Shown: positions 10,877 to 20,294 of the stretch, piece after piece
Layout: each line of letters opens with the position of its first letter
Numbering within the stretch: the stretch's first letter is position 1
DNA from: Juglans regia
Lineage: Eukaryota > Streptophyta > Magnoliopsida > Fagales > Juglandaceae
Assembly: GCF_001411555.2 (NCBI RefSeq)
Contig: NC_049908.1
Location: 30,077,817 to 30,141,816, forward strand
DNA length: 64,000 bases
Direction of reading: 5' to 3'
Program-made: the position numbers and the translations under genes
The notes under the pieces: generated by a model
The model's input: the letters and a program-made list of their open reading frames with translations, nothing else
What the model was told of the DNA's origin: nothing
The model's database searches: none

Positions 10877-12412
10877 TGTTAGACCCCCACGTCGAGTTGC
10901 CTCAAGAGGAGCCGCACACGCCCTAGTCATGGTGGGGACATGCACCTTGGCTAGCCCACAACCATGCCTTGGCTCGTGGGGTGACACGCACGGGGCGCCC
11001 AGCATGCATGCATGCCTTGGCCCGCGCGATGGCACTCACGAGGCGCCCAGCATGCGGGCTAGCAAGGCTAACAGGCGCACGGCAGCACGCACAGCACAAG
11101 CCAGCACGCAGCACAAGTCAACGCGCACAGGCTCGCAGCGTAGGCCCGCCGCACATGCGCGCAGCACAGGCCCGAGCGCACATGCGTGTAGCACCAGGCT
11201 CCCCAGTGGGCCGCACGCCCAGGCACTTCACAGTGCGCAGGCCCGTGCGCACATCAGTGGGCCGCATGGCCCGTGCATGTCACACCATGGTTTAGTCCAT
11301 GGCTCTATTTTATTGTTTTATTTATTTAGTCCTTTAATTAATTGCTATTTACTTTAAAGGGATCATTTTGGGGTTTCCAAGTTGTAACCTATAAATAGGA
11401 CTCTTAGTCATTTCATTCACATCTTTTGACAAAACTCTTAGAGAGAGCATTATTGTTTGAGAGGTCAATTTCGGTGTCTTAGCACTTGGGCTTGTTGGGT
11501 GACATTCGTTGATCCCAAGAAGAGGATTACACTTTGCAATTCTTTGAATAAGTGTAGTTCGAATTTCTTGTTCATACCACTTGGTGCAATTCATGAATCC
11601 AAGTTGGTTTATCAATATATGAGGTTATTCAATAATTGTGCAACCCGTGAATCAAGTTTGGATTATCTTAGTGTTCTTTCTTTTATTGTATTCAAGACAT
11701 AAGAGTTCTTACTTGTGTTCTTGAGTGGCTTCGAAGTGTTCTTGGTGTTCTTCATTATATTCGGTTATTCAATCCATTTGATTATCATTTTCAGCCAACT
11801 AAGATGTTATTCAACTTACCCTAAGTTGAAGTAACTCTTGTGTTGCCCTAGCCGAATATTAAATTGGTAAGACAAATTCCATTCGGCTATCCATTGCCAT
11901 ATTGGGAGTTGTCAAATCCATCCACCACACTTTCCATTTCTAGCTCAAACAATTAGGAAACTTACCTAATTACTGCACTATCCTATTTCGGCAACCCTAG
12001 CCGCCCCTTCCATTATCCCACTTTGGAAACCCTAGCCGCCCCACTCCTTGTCCACTTAGGACAAACCCTAGCCGCTACCCTCATTCCATATTTGACAAAC
12101 CCTAGCCGCCCCACTTCCTTACCCTTTTGGGCAAACCCTAGCCGCCAATATCCTTTTCCATTTCGGGAAACCCTAATACACCTCATTGCCGTGCACCATC
12201 CCTTCATCCTACCCTACACTTACATCATCCAACCCCAATATCCCATATTCTTACTAGCCGAAATACACAACCCCATTTTGACACATTGGTCATCTTGACC
12301 ATCTTTGGACGTGGACCAAGCAAGAGAAGGACTTAGACTCGGTCACTTCAAGGCTACTATTGGATTGGCAAGACAAGTGTTTAGGGACTAGACCGAGGTC
12401 CCTAACACCCCC
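10872..12412 (+). mobile_element. solo LTR, about 1.5 kb
   Basis: The segment 10877-12407 begins TGTTAG and ends CTAACA, the short inverted ends of an LTR. Its 5-bp flanks are CCCCT (10872-10876) and CCCCC (12408-12412), a near match. A TATAAATA box at 11390-11397 followed by an AG-rich leader marks the promoter. The upstream part (10860-11290) is very GC-rich and low in complexity. The downstream part has a tandem repeat. No gag, pol or primer-binding site is attached, so it is best read as a recombined solo LTR. Confidence 0.6.
11991..12175 (+). repeat. tandem repeat with AAACCCTAGCCGCC units
   Basis: Five units of about 36 bp, each with CCCTAGCCGC near 11995, 12030, 12066, 12103 and 12136, plus a degenerate sixth AAACCCTAA at about 12170. 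Spacers differ (for example CCCACTCCTTGTCCAC and CCCACTTCCTTACCC). AAACCCTA matches the plant telo-box motif. The array lies in the transcribed part of the solo LTR. Confidence 0.75.
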
Positions 12413-13155
12413 ACACCGCATTAAATGCGATGTGGCTTCCTGTCATGACGTGTCTGCCTTCATCCTATTAATGCAGTGTGGTTCTGGTCAAGTATATCTA
12501 GGGGTGCTACCCGCCCCATACGGGGCGGGGTAGCCCCCACCCCGCCCCCCGCCCCCGCATGGGCGGGGGGTGAATAGACTCATCCGCCCCCCGCCCCCGG
12601 AGTGCGGGGGCGGGGGACCCCGTCCGGTTGACGGGGTGCGGGTGGAGGGGGTCCTCCGTCCGCACCCCTGCAGCAGTACTGGGCCTAAGGCCCAGAAGCG
12701 GTTTCTGGGCCTTTTTTGGCCCAGAAACAGTTTCTGGGCCATTTTCGGCCCATAAAAATATATTTTACATTTTTAAAAAAAGAAGAGTTAAAAAAAAAAA
12801 AACACAATTTTATATAATTAAGACTAATGAAATACTACTATAGAGTATAGACTACAAGTTTACTACCTAATAAACTAATAAATAATAATAATAACTAAGC
12901 TATTACAAAAATAAAATGAAAAGTCTAACTGTCTAAACAATTACAAATAAAAGTGTCCAAGGGACATTGTATCAACATTATAAAATTACAAATAAAATAT
13001 ATAATACATACATATGATAGACTAATTCAAAATTCAAAAATCTACGAAATTAATAATCAAATAAAAGATGCGAGCGGTTTGGGTCTTTGACTGTGACATT
13101 TGGGGCGGCCGGATGGGTAATCTTGAGGCTTGAGGCTTGAGGCTTGAGCACATGT

Positions 13156-15439
13156 TCATATAGCAGTGGAGGTAGACATCGTCTGAGTCGTCTCATGTGT
13201 TGCTACAACAATCAATACTAAAATTAATACTGATGAAATTGAAATGAATATAAATAAATACTGATGAAATTGAAATGAATATAAATAAATCAAAATAATA
13301 AAATAAAAACAATAATTACCAGATGGTCCAGATCCAGACTGATCACCACCCTCTTCGTCAATCTCTTTAAAATCTAACACATCCGGAACATAAATATCCT
13401 TTCCCATCGTCCAACTCTGTGTGCATATCAATGCCTCCATAGTTGTAGGAGACAATGAACTACGGAAAGGATCTAATATGCGCCCTCCGGTACTAAAGGC
13501 AGACTTCGAGGCAACGGTGCTAATAGGGATGACCAATATACAACGGGCAATCTCAGAAAGAATGGGATATTTCTTTGATGCTACCTTCCACCATCCTAAA
13601 ATGTCAAAATCATCATCATCTTGAATAAGATCCGTTGAAAAATAACTGTCTAACTCTGAAACCACCTCCGTAGATTGATGAACTAGTGTGCGAGGGTTTT
13701 CGTCCATGCCAATCTACGCTTCTTTGTTGCCCCGGTGTCTGGAGGAGGTGTTGGGATATGTGTAGGTGTAGTAGATGTAGTACCACCCTTAATTGCATTA
13801 AACTCATCATAAAATCTATGAAGGGTATCGCGGGCCATCTCACCAATAAGATCAGTCCAAGCCTGATCATACGCAAGTCCCAAACCATATAACATGCCAG
13901 AAATTTTTAGACGGGGATCAAGAATAGTAGCCACATATAACAAAATATTGAGTCTAGTCAAATCTCCCCAATACTTGTCAAATTTGACCCTCATGGTCAA
14001 TGCCATCCCCCTCATCCTTAGATTGGAACCCCTACACATGTCGTCTAATTCTTCTTTCACCCTACATATTTGTTGACAAAATTCATAGCATGTAGGGTGC
14101 AAAGAAGCAGATAACTTCAACGTGACTTCATAAAATAGCCCAAGAAAATCAACAAATGTAGCAACTACCTCCCAATCATCATCATTAGGCAATCCTAAAC
14201 TCCCGTGCTCATCAAAGTATTTGACATATTGAATGTCTTCATCACCCAATAATTGAAAGGCTTTTTTATATTCTTGGGCCGCCTCCAACATCAAGAAAGT
14301 TGAGTTCTATCTGGTGGGAACATCAGTACAAAGACCCCTCTTTGATGTTATGCCCACACTCTTCGCAGCAATTTTGAATTTCTCCAATCTAGAAGGAGAA
14401 GACCTCACAAATTTCACAGCCAATCTAACTCGTGCAACCGAGTTATCAACATCTTTTAACCCCTCAGTCACAATTAGATTCAAGATATGTGCAGAACATC
14501 TAACATGCAAATATTCACCACCCAAGAATGTCTTATTTGCCTCTTTAAGATAAGTCTTCAGATATCCCAAGGCGACATCATTAGACGAGGCATTGTCAAC
14601 CGAAACTGTCAAAACCCTACTCAACCCCCACTCCTTGATTGAGGCCTCTAAGGCCTTCCCAATTGTCTCACCCTTGTGATCAGTTATTTGACAAAACTTG
14701 ATAATCTTTTTATGGAGAATCCAGTCAGAATCAATGAAATGGACAGTCAAAGACATATAATTAAAATTTTGGACTGAAGTCCAAGTATCGGTAGTGAGAC
14801 AAACTACCAAACCCGCCAATTGGCCCCTCAAAACATCTTTATCTTTCCAGTACATCTTTTTAATATCCTTTGCCACAGTGTGGCGAGAAGGAAGCATAAA
14901 TCTAGGTTCCAATTCTTGGACAAATTCTTGGAACCCTCTCCCATCCACAAACTGAAAAGGTAGCTCGTCTATGACAACCATACGAGCTAACTTCCTTCTA
15001 CACTCATCAACATTATACTTTGTGAACCCCTTCAATGTTGAACCCCCACTACTCCCATCCGCCATTTTTTTAGTCCAATTTCTAGTCTTGATTGACCCTT
15101 CTCCACTAAGGATCTTAATATTGGACTTTTCTTGTATTGTTCCTCTAAATGGGCCTTTAACTGGGATGTACCATGTTTCCTATAGTGACATTCATATATT
15201 TTCCCACAATAATTACATTTAGCTTGTGGGTTATTGGGGTCACCACCCTCTAGTTTGGTAAAATGAGACCAAACTACGGAAACAGGTTTCTTACTTTGTG
15301 TGGGCTTAGGGGCGGGGCAAGGTGTATTCCCACTCCCAGGGGTTGGAGTAGGGTTAGGTTGTGGGTCAGGGGTACTGGTAGGGGCAGGGGTACTGGTAGG
15401 GGTGGGAGAGCTATCAGTGAACTCTCTTTGAGAAGACAT
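13156..15439 (-). pseudogene. hAT (Ac-type) transposase, broken by two frameshifts and one stop
   Basis: In minus-strand order there is a Pro/Thr-rich N-terminus (start MSSQREF at 15439) and a BED zinc finger (VWSHFTKLEG, CNYCGKIY, then the HGTSQLKAHL helix). A catalytic core follows with CLTTDTWTS, VDNASSND and the CSAHILNLIV motif. The C-terminal dimerisation domain contains LGWWK, VASKSAFSTGGRILD and LICTQSW. Lesions: a one-base frame change near the A7 run at 15065-15071; a TAG stop at 14307-14309 where the family has the Trp of TRWNS; a second frame change near 13690. A 117-bp intron (13203-13319) precedes a short last exon ending at 13156. The domains are clear, so the family is certain. 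The protein cannot be made in full as read. Confidence 0.9.
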
Positions 15440-15441
15440 TC

Positions 15442-16348
15442 CTGATTCCACAACACAACAAAAAATAAAAAAATCAATCAACATACGACATAATTCCAAA
15501 CATGCACTTATCAATCACGTACGACATAATTCCAAACATAAACCCCTAAATTGAGTTAGGGGTTTCAATTGAGAGTTAGGGGTTTCAATTGAAACCCCAA
15601 ACTGAAATTGGGGTTTCAGATTGAAACCCCCTCAATTTTAGGGGTTCAATCCGAAACCCCTCAACTTGAGGGGGTTTCAATTCAAACCCCTAAATTGAGT
15701 TAGGGGTTTCAATTGAAACCCCTTAATTTTCAATTTTGGGGTTTCAATTGAAACCCCTAACTCAATTTGGGGGTTTCAATTGAAACCCCTAGAATTGAGG
15801 GGGTTTCAATTTGGGGGTTTCAATTGAAACCCCTAACTCAATTTGGGGGTTTCAATTGAAACCCCAATTTCAGTTTGGGGTTTCAATTGAAACCCCTAAC
15901 TCAATTTTGGGTTTCGGATTGAACCCCTAAATCAATTTAATGGTTCAATCCGAAACCCTAAATTGAGGGGGTTTCAATTGAAACCCCAAAATTGAGTTAG
16001 GGGTTTCAATTGAAACCCCTAAATTGAAAATTAAGGGGTTTCAATTGAACCCTTAAATCAATTTAGGGGTTCAATTCGAAACCCTAAAATTTAGGGGTTT
16101 CGATTGAAACCCCAAAATTTGAAGCACAAATTTCGGATTGGAACCCTAAATTGATTTAGGGTTCCAATCTACAAACAAAAACAAACAAACAAGTACAAAG
16201 AAACAGACGAATCAAACACACAAACAAAATTCTCCACAGCACACAAATTCACAAATTTCCCATCCTCCATCTTTGATTCAACCCAACCTTCCTCCAATCT
16301 CCAATCCAAAACAAAAAAAAAAAAAAGAATGGGTTTCGGATTTCTTAC
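15442..16348 (-). repeat. palindrome array inside a probable 5'-leader intron of the hAT transposase
   Basis: The 20-bp perfect palindrome GGGGTTTCAATTGAAACCCC occurs nine times exactly between 15579 and 16020, with many near copies from 15541 to about 16170. Spacers alternate between TAACTCAATTT and AAATTGAGTTA words, which are inverted complements. The array is bounded on the minus strand by a strong splice donor (AAAG|GTAAGA, exon end 16349) and an acceptor just before the start codon (ATCAG|GAATG, 15441). It therefore appears to be an intron in the leader. The leader exon would lie in the CT/GA-rich stretch 16350-16570. The intron call is inferred. Confidence 0.7.
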
Positions 16349-16618
16349 CTTTGAGTGGCGGCGAAATCCCAGTGAGAGACAGAGACGGAGAAGTGGCAGC
16401 GGTGGTGCTGCTCGTGCGAGACGGAGATTCGACTGAGAGAGAGAGAGGCTTGTGGATGCGAGTGCGAGACTGAGTCAGAGAGAGTGAGTGTGAGAGATCG
16501 GCGAGAGACTCAGAGACAGAGAGTGAGAACGGAGAGTGAGAGAGGAGAGAGTTCGAGAAGGAGAATGCAGAAATGAGAAATGGGAAGTAGACGCGGGGAA
16601 GGGGGGGGACCTTAACTA

Positions 16619-16730
16619 ATAGTGAAACGGCGCCGTTTCACTATTAGTTGAGGGGCGGCACTTACCAGACGGACCTAAGTGAAACGGCACCGTTTTGTCT
16701 ATAACAAAACGGCGCCGTTTCACTCTACTT
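16619..16730. promoter_or_regulatory. subterminal AAACGGCGCCGTTT palindromes of the hAT element
   Basis: Two copies of the perfect palindrome AAACGGCGCCGTTT (about 16624 and 16708) and a variant AAACGGCACCGTTT (about 16681) lie 250-350 bp from the transposase-side end. They are flanked by inverted ACTATTAGT-type words. A related AAACGGCGTCGTTTT lies near the same end of the second hAT at about 54064, and AAACGGCGTCGT at about 38070. Subterminal repeats in hAT elements commonly bind transposase. That role is inferred here. Confidence 0.5.
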
Positions 16731-16982
16731 ATTTGTTTTTTTTTATATATATATATATATAGTTTTAATTATATTATATATATATATATATATATAACTC
16801 AAGCGGGGCGGGGAAAAGCGGAAGCGGCCTATGCAATGCTTATCTCGATCTTCTCATGGGGTGCGAGCGGGGCCCCCGCACCTGCTTTAGAGGGCGGATC
16901 CCCCGCCCCGCATGTGCGGGGGCGGGGCGAACGGGGCGGGTCAGCGGGGAACGGGGCCCCGCTGCCCACCCTTAAGTATATC

Positions 16983-18136
16983 CATCCTTCTGATCTGTCC
17001 GGATGCCAGGGTTCAGGGACAATGAGTGTAAGGAAGTTTTTTCCCGGCCCATAGAATGTCCTAGGCCCATCCACAGGGGGACTCACTAGAAGATTAAATA
17101 ATACATAAGAGTGAGGGACAAAGAAGGAAAGACATAGATGTGTAAGTGGAGAATGAGGAAAAAGGAATGCCAGGAGAGAAAAAAAAAGGATGATTTGACA
17201 TAAAACAAAAAAAGATAACGTATAAGATGTCAGGAGAGAAAAAATATAGAAGTGACTTAAAGCAAGTGGAAGTAGGTAATAAAAAGCAAGGGAAACCTAT
17301 GGATTCGGGACGGACTCTTAATCTGATCACTTGGACTCTTGGGTTTTAGATTAGCTTGGATACACTCTTTTTGGGGGATGACTTCGACTTCTTTGGACTT
17401 AAGGACTTCTTCAACCAGAGAGTTTTAGAGAGAAATTCTTCTCTATAAAATAGCTTTACAACTTCCATTGTACAGTGAGAAATGAGAGACTACGAGAGAC
17501 TATAAACAAACTTATTATAATAAAATTTCTCCTCCCTAAACCCCATAGACGTAGACTTAGTGCTGAATTATGTAAAATTTGTGTGTTCATATATTTATTT
17601 TCTGCATTTAAATACTGTTCAATGCCAATGATATATGAACCGACACCGTACAACTACATCGGACCACCGTCGAGGGCTCACACGCAGCATCAATAGAGGC
17701 CCAACTCTAAAGATTTGAGTCGCCGGGGCCTGGCCCAAGGGTGTGCGAAACACAACATCAACAGGGGGTGTCCTTGAATGTTGGCCAGTAGTAGTGTCAG
17801 ACAGTCCTGCCTTCTGTCCTTTAGCTATCGTGCCTTGCCCGATTGCTCCTCTTCTTGGGGCTCTTGGGCCGACCTGGCCCAACTCAGGCCTTATCCTTGG
17901 GCCCTGCAGAACGGACCTACTCCCTCGGGCCCGGCCTTGGGGATTACTCCCCTCACGCGCCTTGCCCGATTGCTCCTCTTCCTGGACCTCTTGGGCCAGC
18001 CTGACCCAGCCGAAACCTTATCCTCGGGCCCTGTGGACCGGACCTGGGGATCACTTCCCTCACACGCCCATTAAAGAGTTTGGTATTTACCCCATCGCGC
18101 CTCTCTTCCCAGTCGATAGTGTCACAGACAAAAGGA
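16983..18136. other. LTR-retrotransposon-like remnants and a tandem duplication, no gene
   Basis: This is the continuation of the sequence interrupted by the hAT. The part at about 17290-17760 looks like LTR transcript-start and U5 sequence (AAAATAGCTT, then TTTATTTTCTGCATTTAAAT). No coding domain was found. A GC-rich direct duplication lies at 17831-18072, just upstream of the NTPCR start. Confidence 0.4.
17831..18072 (+). repeat. tandem duplication, about 120-bp units
   Basis: Two adjacent copies share GCCTTGCCCGATTGCTCCTC, CTCTTGGGCC, CCTTATCCT(C/T)GGGCCCTG and a terminal TCACTTCCCTCACACGCC-like end. The copies have diverged by several substitutions. The array ends about 65 bp before the NTPCR start codon and may form part of its promoter or leader. 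Confidence 0.7.
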
Positions 18137-18142
18137 ATGACA

Positions 18143-20294
18143 ATGGCAGGTCCGGGCAAATCCTTTCTTATCACCGGCCCTCCTGTAAATTTCTCTACCT
18201 AATGATATTCAATCTTTCTAAATCGAAATTTCTACCGTAATCTTCTATACTTTGATTTCCTTTTTGCTTTTTTGCAGGGTGTGGGTAAAACCACACTGAT
18301 TATGAAAGTTTTTGAAGCCCTCAAAACTTCTCACCCTAGCTTACAAATTCAGGGCTTTTACTCTAGTACGCTCTTTCTTTATCTCAATGAGTTGGGTCTA
18401 ATGGCTTGTTTGAAATTCTAGTAGGATGACTACGGTGGTTTTGTAGGTGAAGTTAGACGAGGGAGCGAGAGGGTTGGTTTTGAGGTGGTCACTTTGGACG
18501 GCCGCAGAGGCCGATTAGCCTCCACTACTATTTCAACGTCTCCTTCTCTCTTTCTCTAACTTTTTCTTTGCTCAGTCATATCTCTACAGTTGCATCTCTC
18601 TTACTTACAACTTTGATGCCAAATGCGACAATGCCATATACAAAAACCTATATGTTCAGCTTTTTGTTGGAGGACCACTCTCAAAGTTGGGATCTTTATT
18701 TACTTATCAAAAAAAATTTGGGACCTTCATTATGTCATTCTATATAATTGGTAAATCTTTGTTGTTATGAGGGATTTCACGTGCCAATAGAACTTGATCT
18801 TAATTTATTTTTCATGGAAATTCGATGGATCCTTGATTGAGATTTGTAGAATTGCTCCAAAGGAATGTTGTTTTCATTTTGCTGAAGCCGGTAATAAATC
18901 AAAATGTTGAAGATGATTTCTTTTTATTTTTTACCCATTTCAAAGATTGAAAGAAATGAAATAGTGAGAATTGAATGAAGCAAACTTAAGAATCTTTCAG
19001 ATTCTCACTGCCCATTCATTATGGTTTCAACTTTCAACCGATGATTGCAAGAATCTATTGACTGACTCGACTCAGTCACGTGTAATGTTCACATCTCTCC
19101 ATTTCAATTTGGAAGCAAAGATCTTTTGACACTTGGGACATAAAGGGAGCTGGAAAATTTTCGAAAACTGAATTGATTTCGGGGATTCTGGCTAAACATA
19201 TTTTTCTCTCTACCACCTCTGACAGTTGAATGCATTGCTGATGAACTGAAAAACTTTCTCTCAATTGTAGAGACTTTTAAATCTCTCTTAGTTAAAGTGT
19301 TCAATTGATTTCCAGTCTTGTAGCTTCAAATGCGTGGAATGCATGGTAGATATTTTTGCTCGCTGCAAAATTTACTTTTTTCCTTGTTTCTGAACTACTT
19401 TTTTCTTTGTTACTGATCATTTGGAACTGTCAGGATTTTCATCTCCCTCTAATAGATCTTTTGCAATGGCAGCCTCGAGTCTCTTAGATGGCCTAATGTC
19501 GGGAAATACAAAGTAGATATAGCATCATTTGAGTCACTAGTGCTCCCTGAATTGCAGGTGAGCTTGTTTGTCAAAGATGGGTTATTTATGTATATGAGGT
19601 TATGTATCATTTTGCAATTCTGGAGGCGTTTTGTCTAAAGATGTGCATATTGTCCTAGGTCAGAGAGGATACTGATCTTTTCATCATTGACGAAGTTGGT
19701 AAGATGGAGATGTATAGCTCATCTTTCTTCCCTAGGGTTCTAAAAGTTTTGGAATCAAATATTCCAGTTTTGGCTTCTGTTCCTATTCCGAAATCGGGCC
19801 GTGATATACCTGGAGGTACATAAGACTAAGAGATGATTTTTTGCAATTAAGTTGTATATTCTTCTATAAACTAGTGTTTTCTATGGTTGTGATGATGCTT
19901 TTCTGAATAGGGAACCAAGAGTCTTAAGATTATGCAAAACGGTGTAGTAAATTAATTGTGTAAATTATTATTATTATTATTTACTTAAAAAAAAATTAAT
20001 TGTGTGAAATCTTTTGTACTCTTTGAAAGTGCATTTCTGCTGCTTATTTATAAACTAAAACAGGATCAAAGGGCAGACAAGGTCTGATAAATAAGGCTTT
20101 GAACTTCTAGCAACATACCCATCTTTCTCTTTATTTTGTGCTGGTTTTTTATGTTACTAGTGTGTATGAATTCTGCAGTTGCAAGGTTGAAGAATCATCC
20201 TGGGGCAACTGTTTTTACATTAAGCACAAGTAACAGGGATGCTATCAAAGATCAGATATATTCCATATTGGTAGACTTGCTGACTAAACACTAG
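18143..20294 (+). CDS. NTPCR/THEP1-family nucleoside-triphosphatase
   Basis: Six exons: 18143-18184, 18278-18365, 18447-18537, 19473-19557, 19659-19815 and 20179-20294 (579 nt, 192 residues). The Walker A motif GPPGVGKT spans residues 12-19 and is split by intron 1 after the second Pro. GFYSSEVRRG and GFEVVTLDGRRG follow. The Walker B region with the family signature is LFIIDEVGKMEM (about 109-120). Near the C-terminus are GATVFTLSTSNRDA and a short helix. Human NTPCR and bacterial THEP1 share this order and length (about 190 residues) and hydrolyse NTPs to NDPs. The physiological role in plants is not well defined. An in-frame ATG two codons upstream (18137) is an alternative start. Introns 3 and 5 contain tail-only LINE insertions. 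Confidence 0.9.
18687..18731 (+). mobile_element. ultra-short LINE-tail insertion in NTPCR intron 3
   Basis: TTGGGATCTTTATT (18687-18700) and TTGGGACCTTCATT (18718-18731) match at 12 of 14 bases. They flank 17 bases, TACTTATC followed by A8 and T. The insert is the TACTTATC-poly-A terminus seen at other loci here. Mismatches in the duplication suggest an older event. Confidence 0.65.
19949..20005 (+). mobile_element. ultra-short LINE-tail insertion in NTPCR intron 5
   Basis: AAATTAATTGTGT is repeated exactly at 19949-19961 and 19993-20005. The flanked insert is AAATTATT plus an ATT repeat, then TTACTT and an A run. The TTACTT-poly-A end resembles the other tail-only insertions. The ATT run may be later expansion. 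Confidence 0.6.

Larger units (their letters stand above)
12491..16982 (-). mobile_element. complete hAT-family DNA transposon, transposase inactivated
   Basis: The element spans 12499-16974 (4,476 bp) between exact 8-bp target duplications AGTATATC (12491-12498 and 16975-16982), the hAT hallmark. Ends are TAGGGGTGCTACCCG and, inverted, TAAGGGTGGGCAGCG. Both subterminal regions are extremely GC-rich with short direct and inverted GGGGCGGGG words. The minus strand carries a BED-finger/hAT transposase relic (13156-15439) and, in its leader, an intron filled with palindromes. The element sits in older repeat sequence beside a solo LTR. Confidence 0.93.

Noticed and set aside
10863..11357. 164-residue open frame rich in Ala, His, Arg
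   Set aside because: It lies in the GC-rich low-complexity part of the solo LTR, and several overlapping frames on both strands are equally open, as expected from composition.
15541..16170. CRISPR-like array of short repeats
   Set aside because: Repeats are palindromic with non-unique, related spacers inside a plant hAT transposon. There are no cas genes and the organism is a plant.
16695..17054. 119-residue open frame at the end of the first hAT
   Set aside because: It runs across a TA microsatellite, the GC-rich terminal repeat and the target duplication, so it cannot be a gene.
10569..17762. Full outer LTR retrotransposon spanning the nested block
   Set aside because: LTR-like promoter signals exist at both sides, but no matching LTR pair, primer-binding site, coding domain or 5-bp duplication could be found.
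17743..18240. 165-residue frame upstream of NTPCR
   Set aside because: It follows a non-coding tandem duplication and reads through exon 1 of NTPCR in another context. The true exon 1 is short and spliced.
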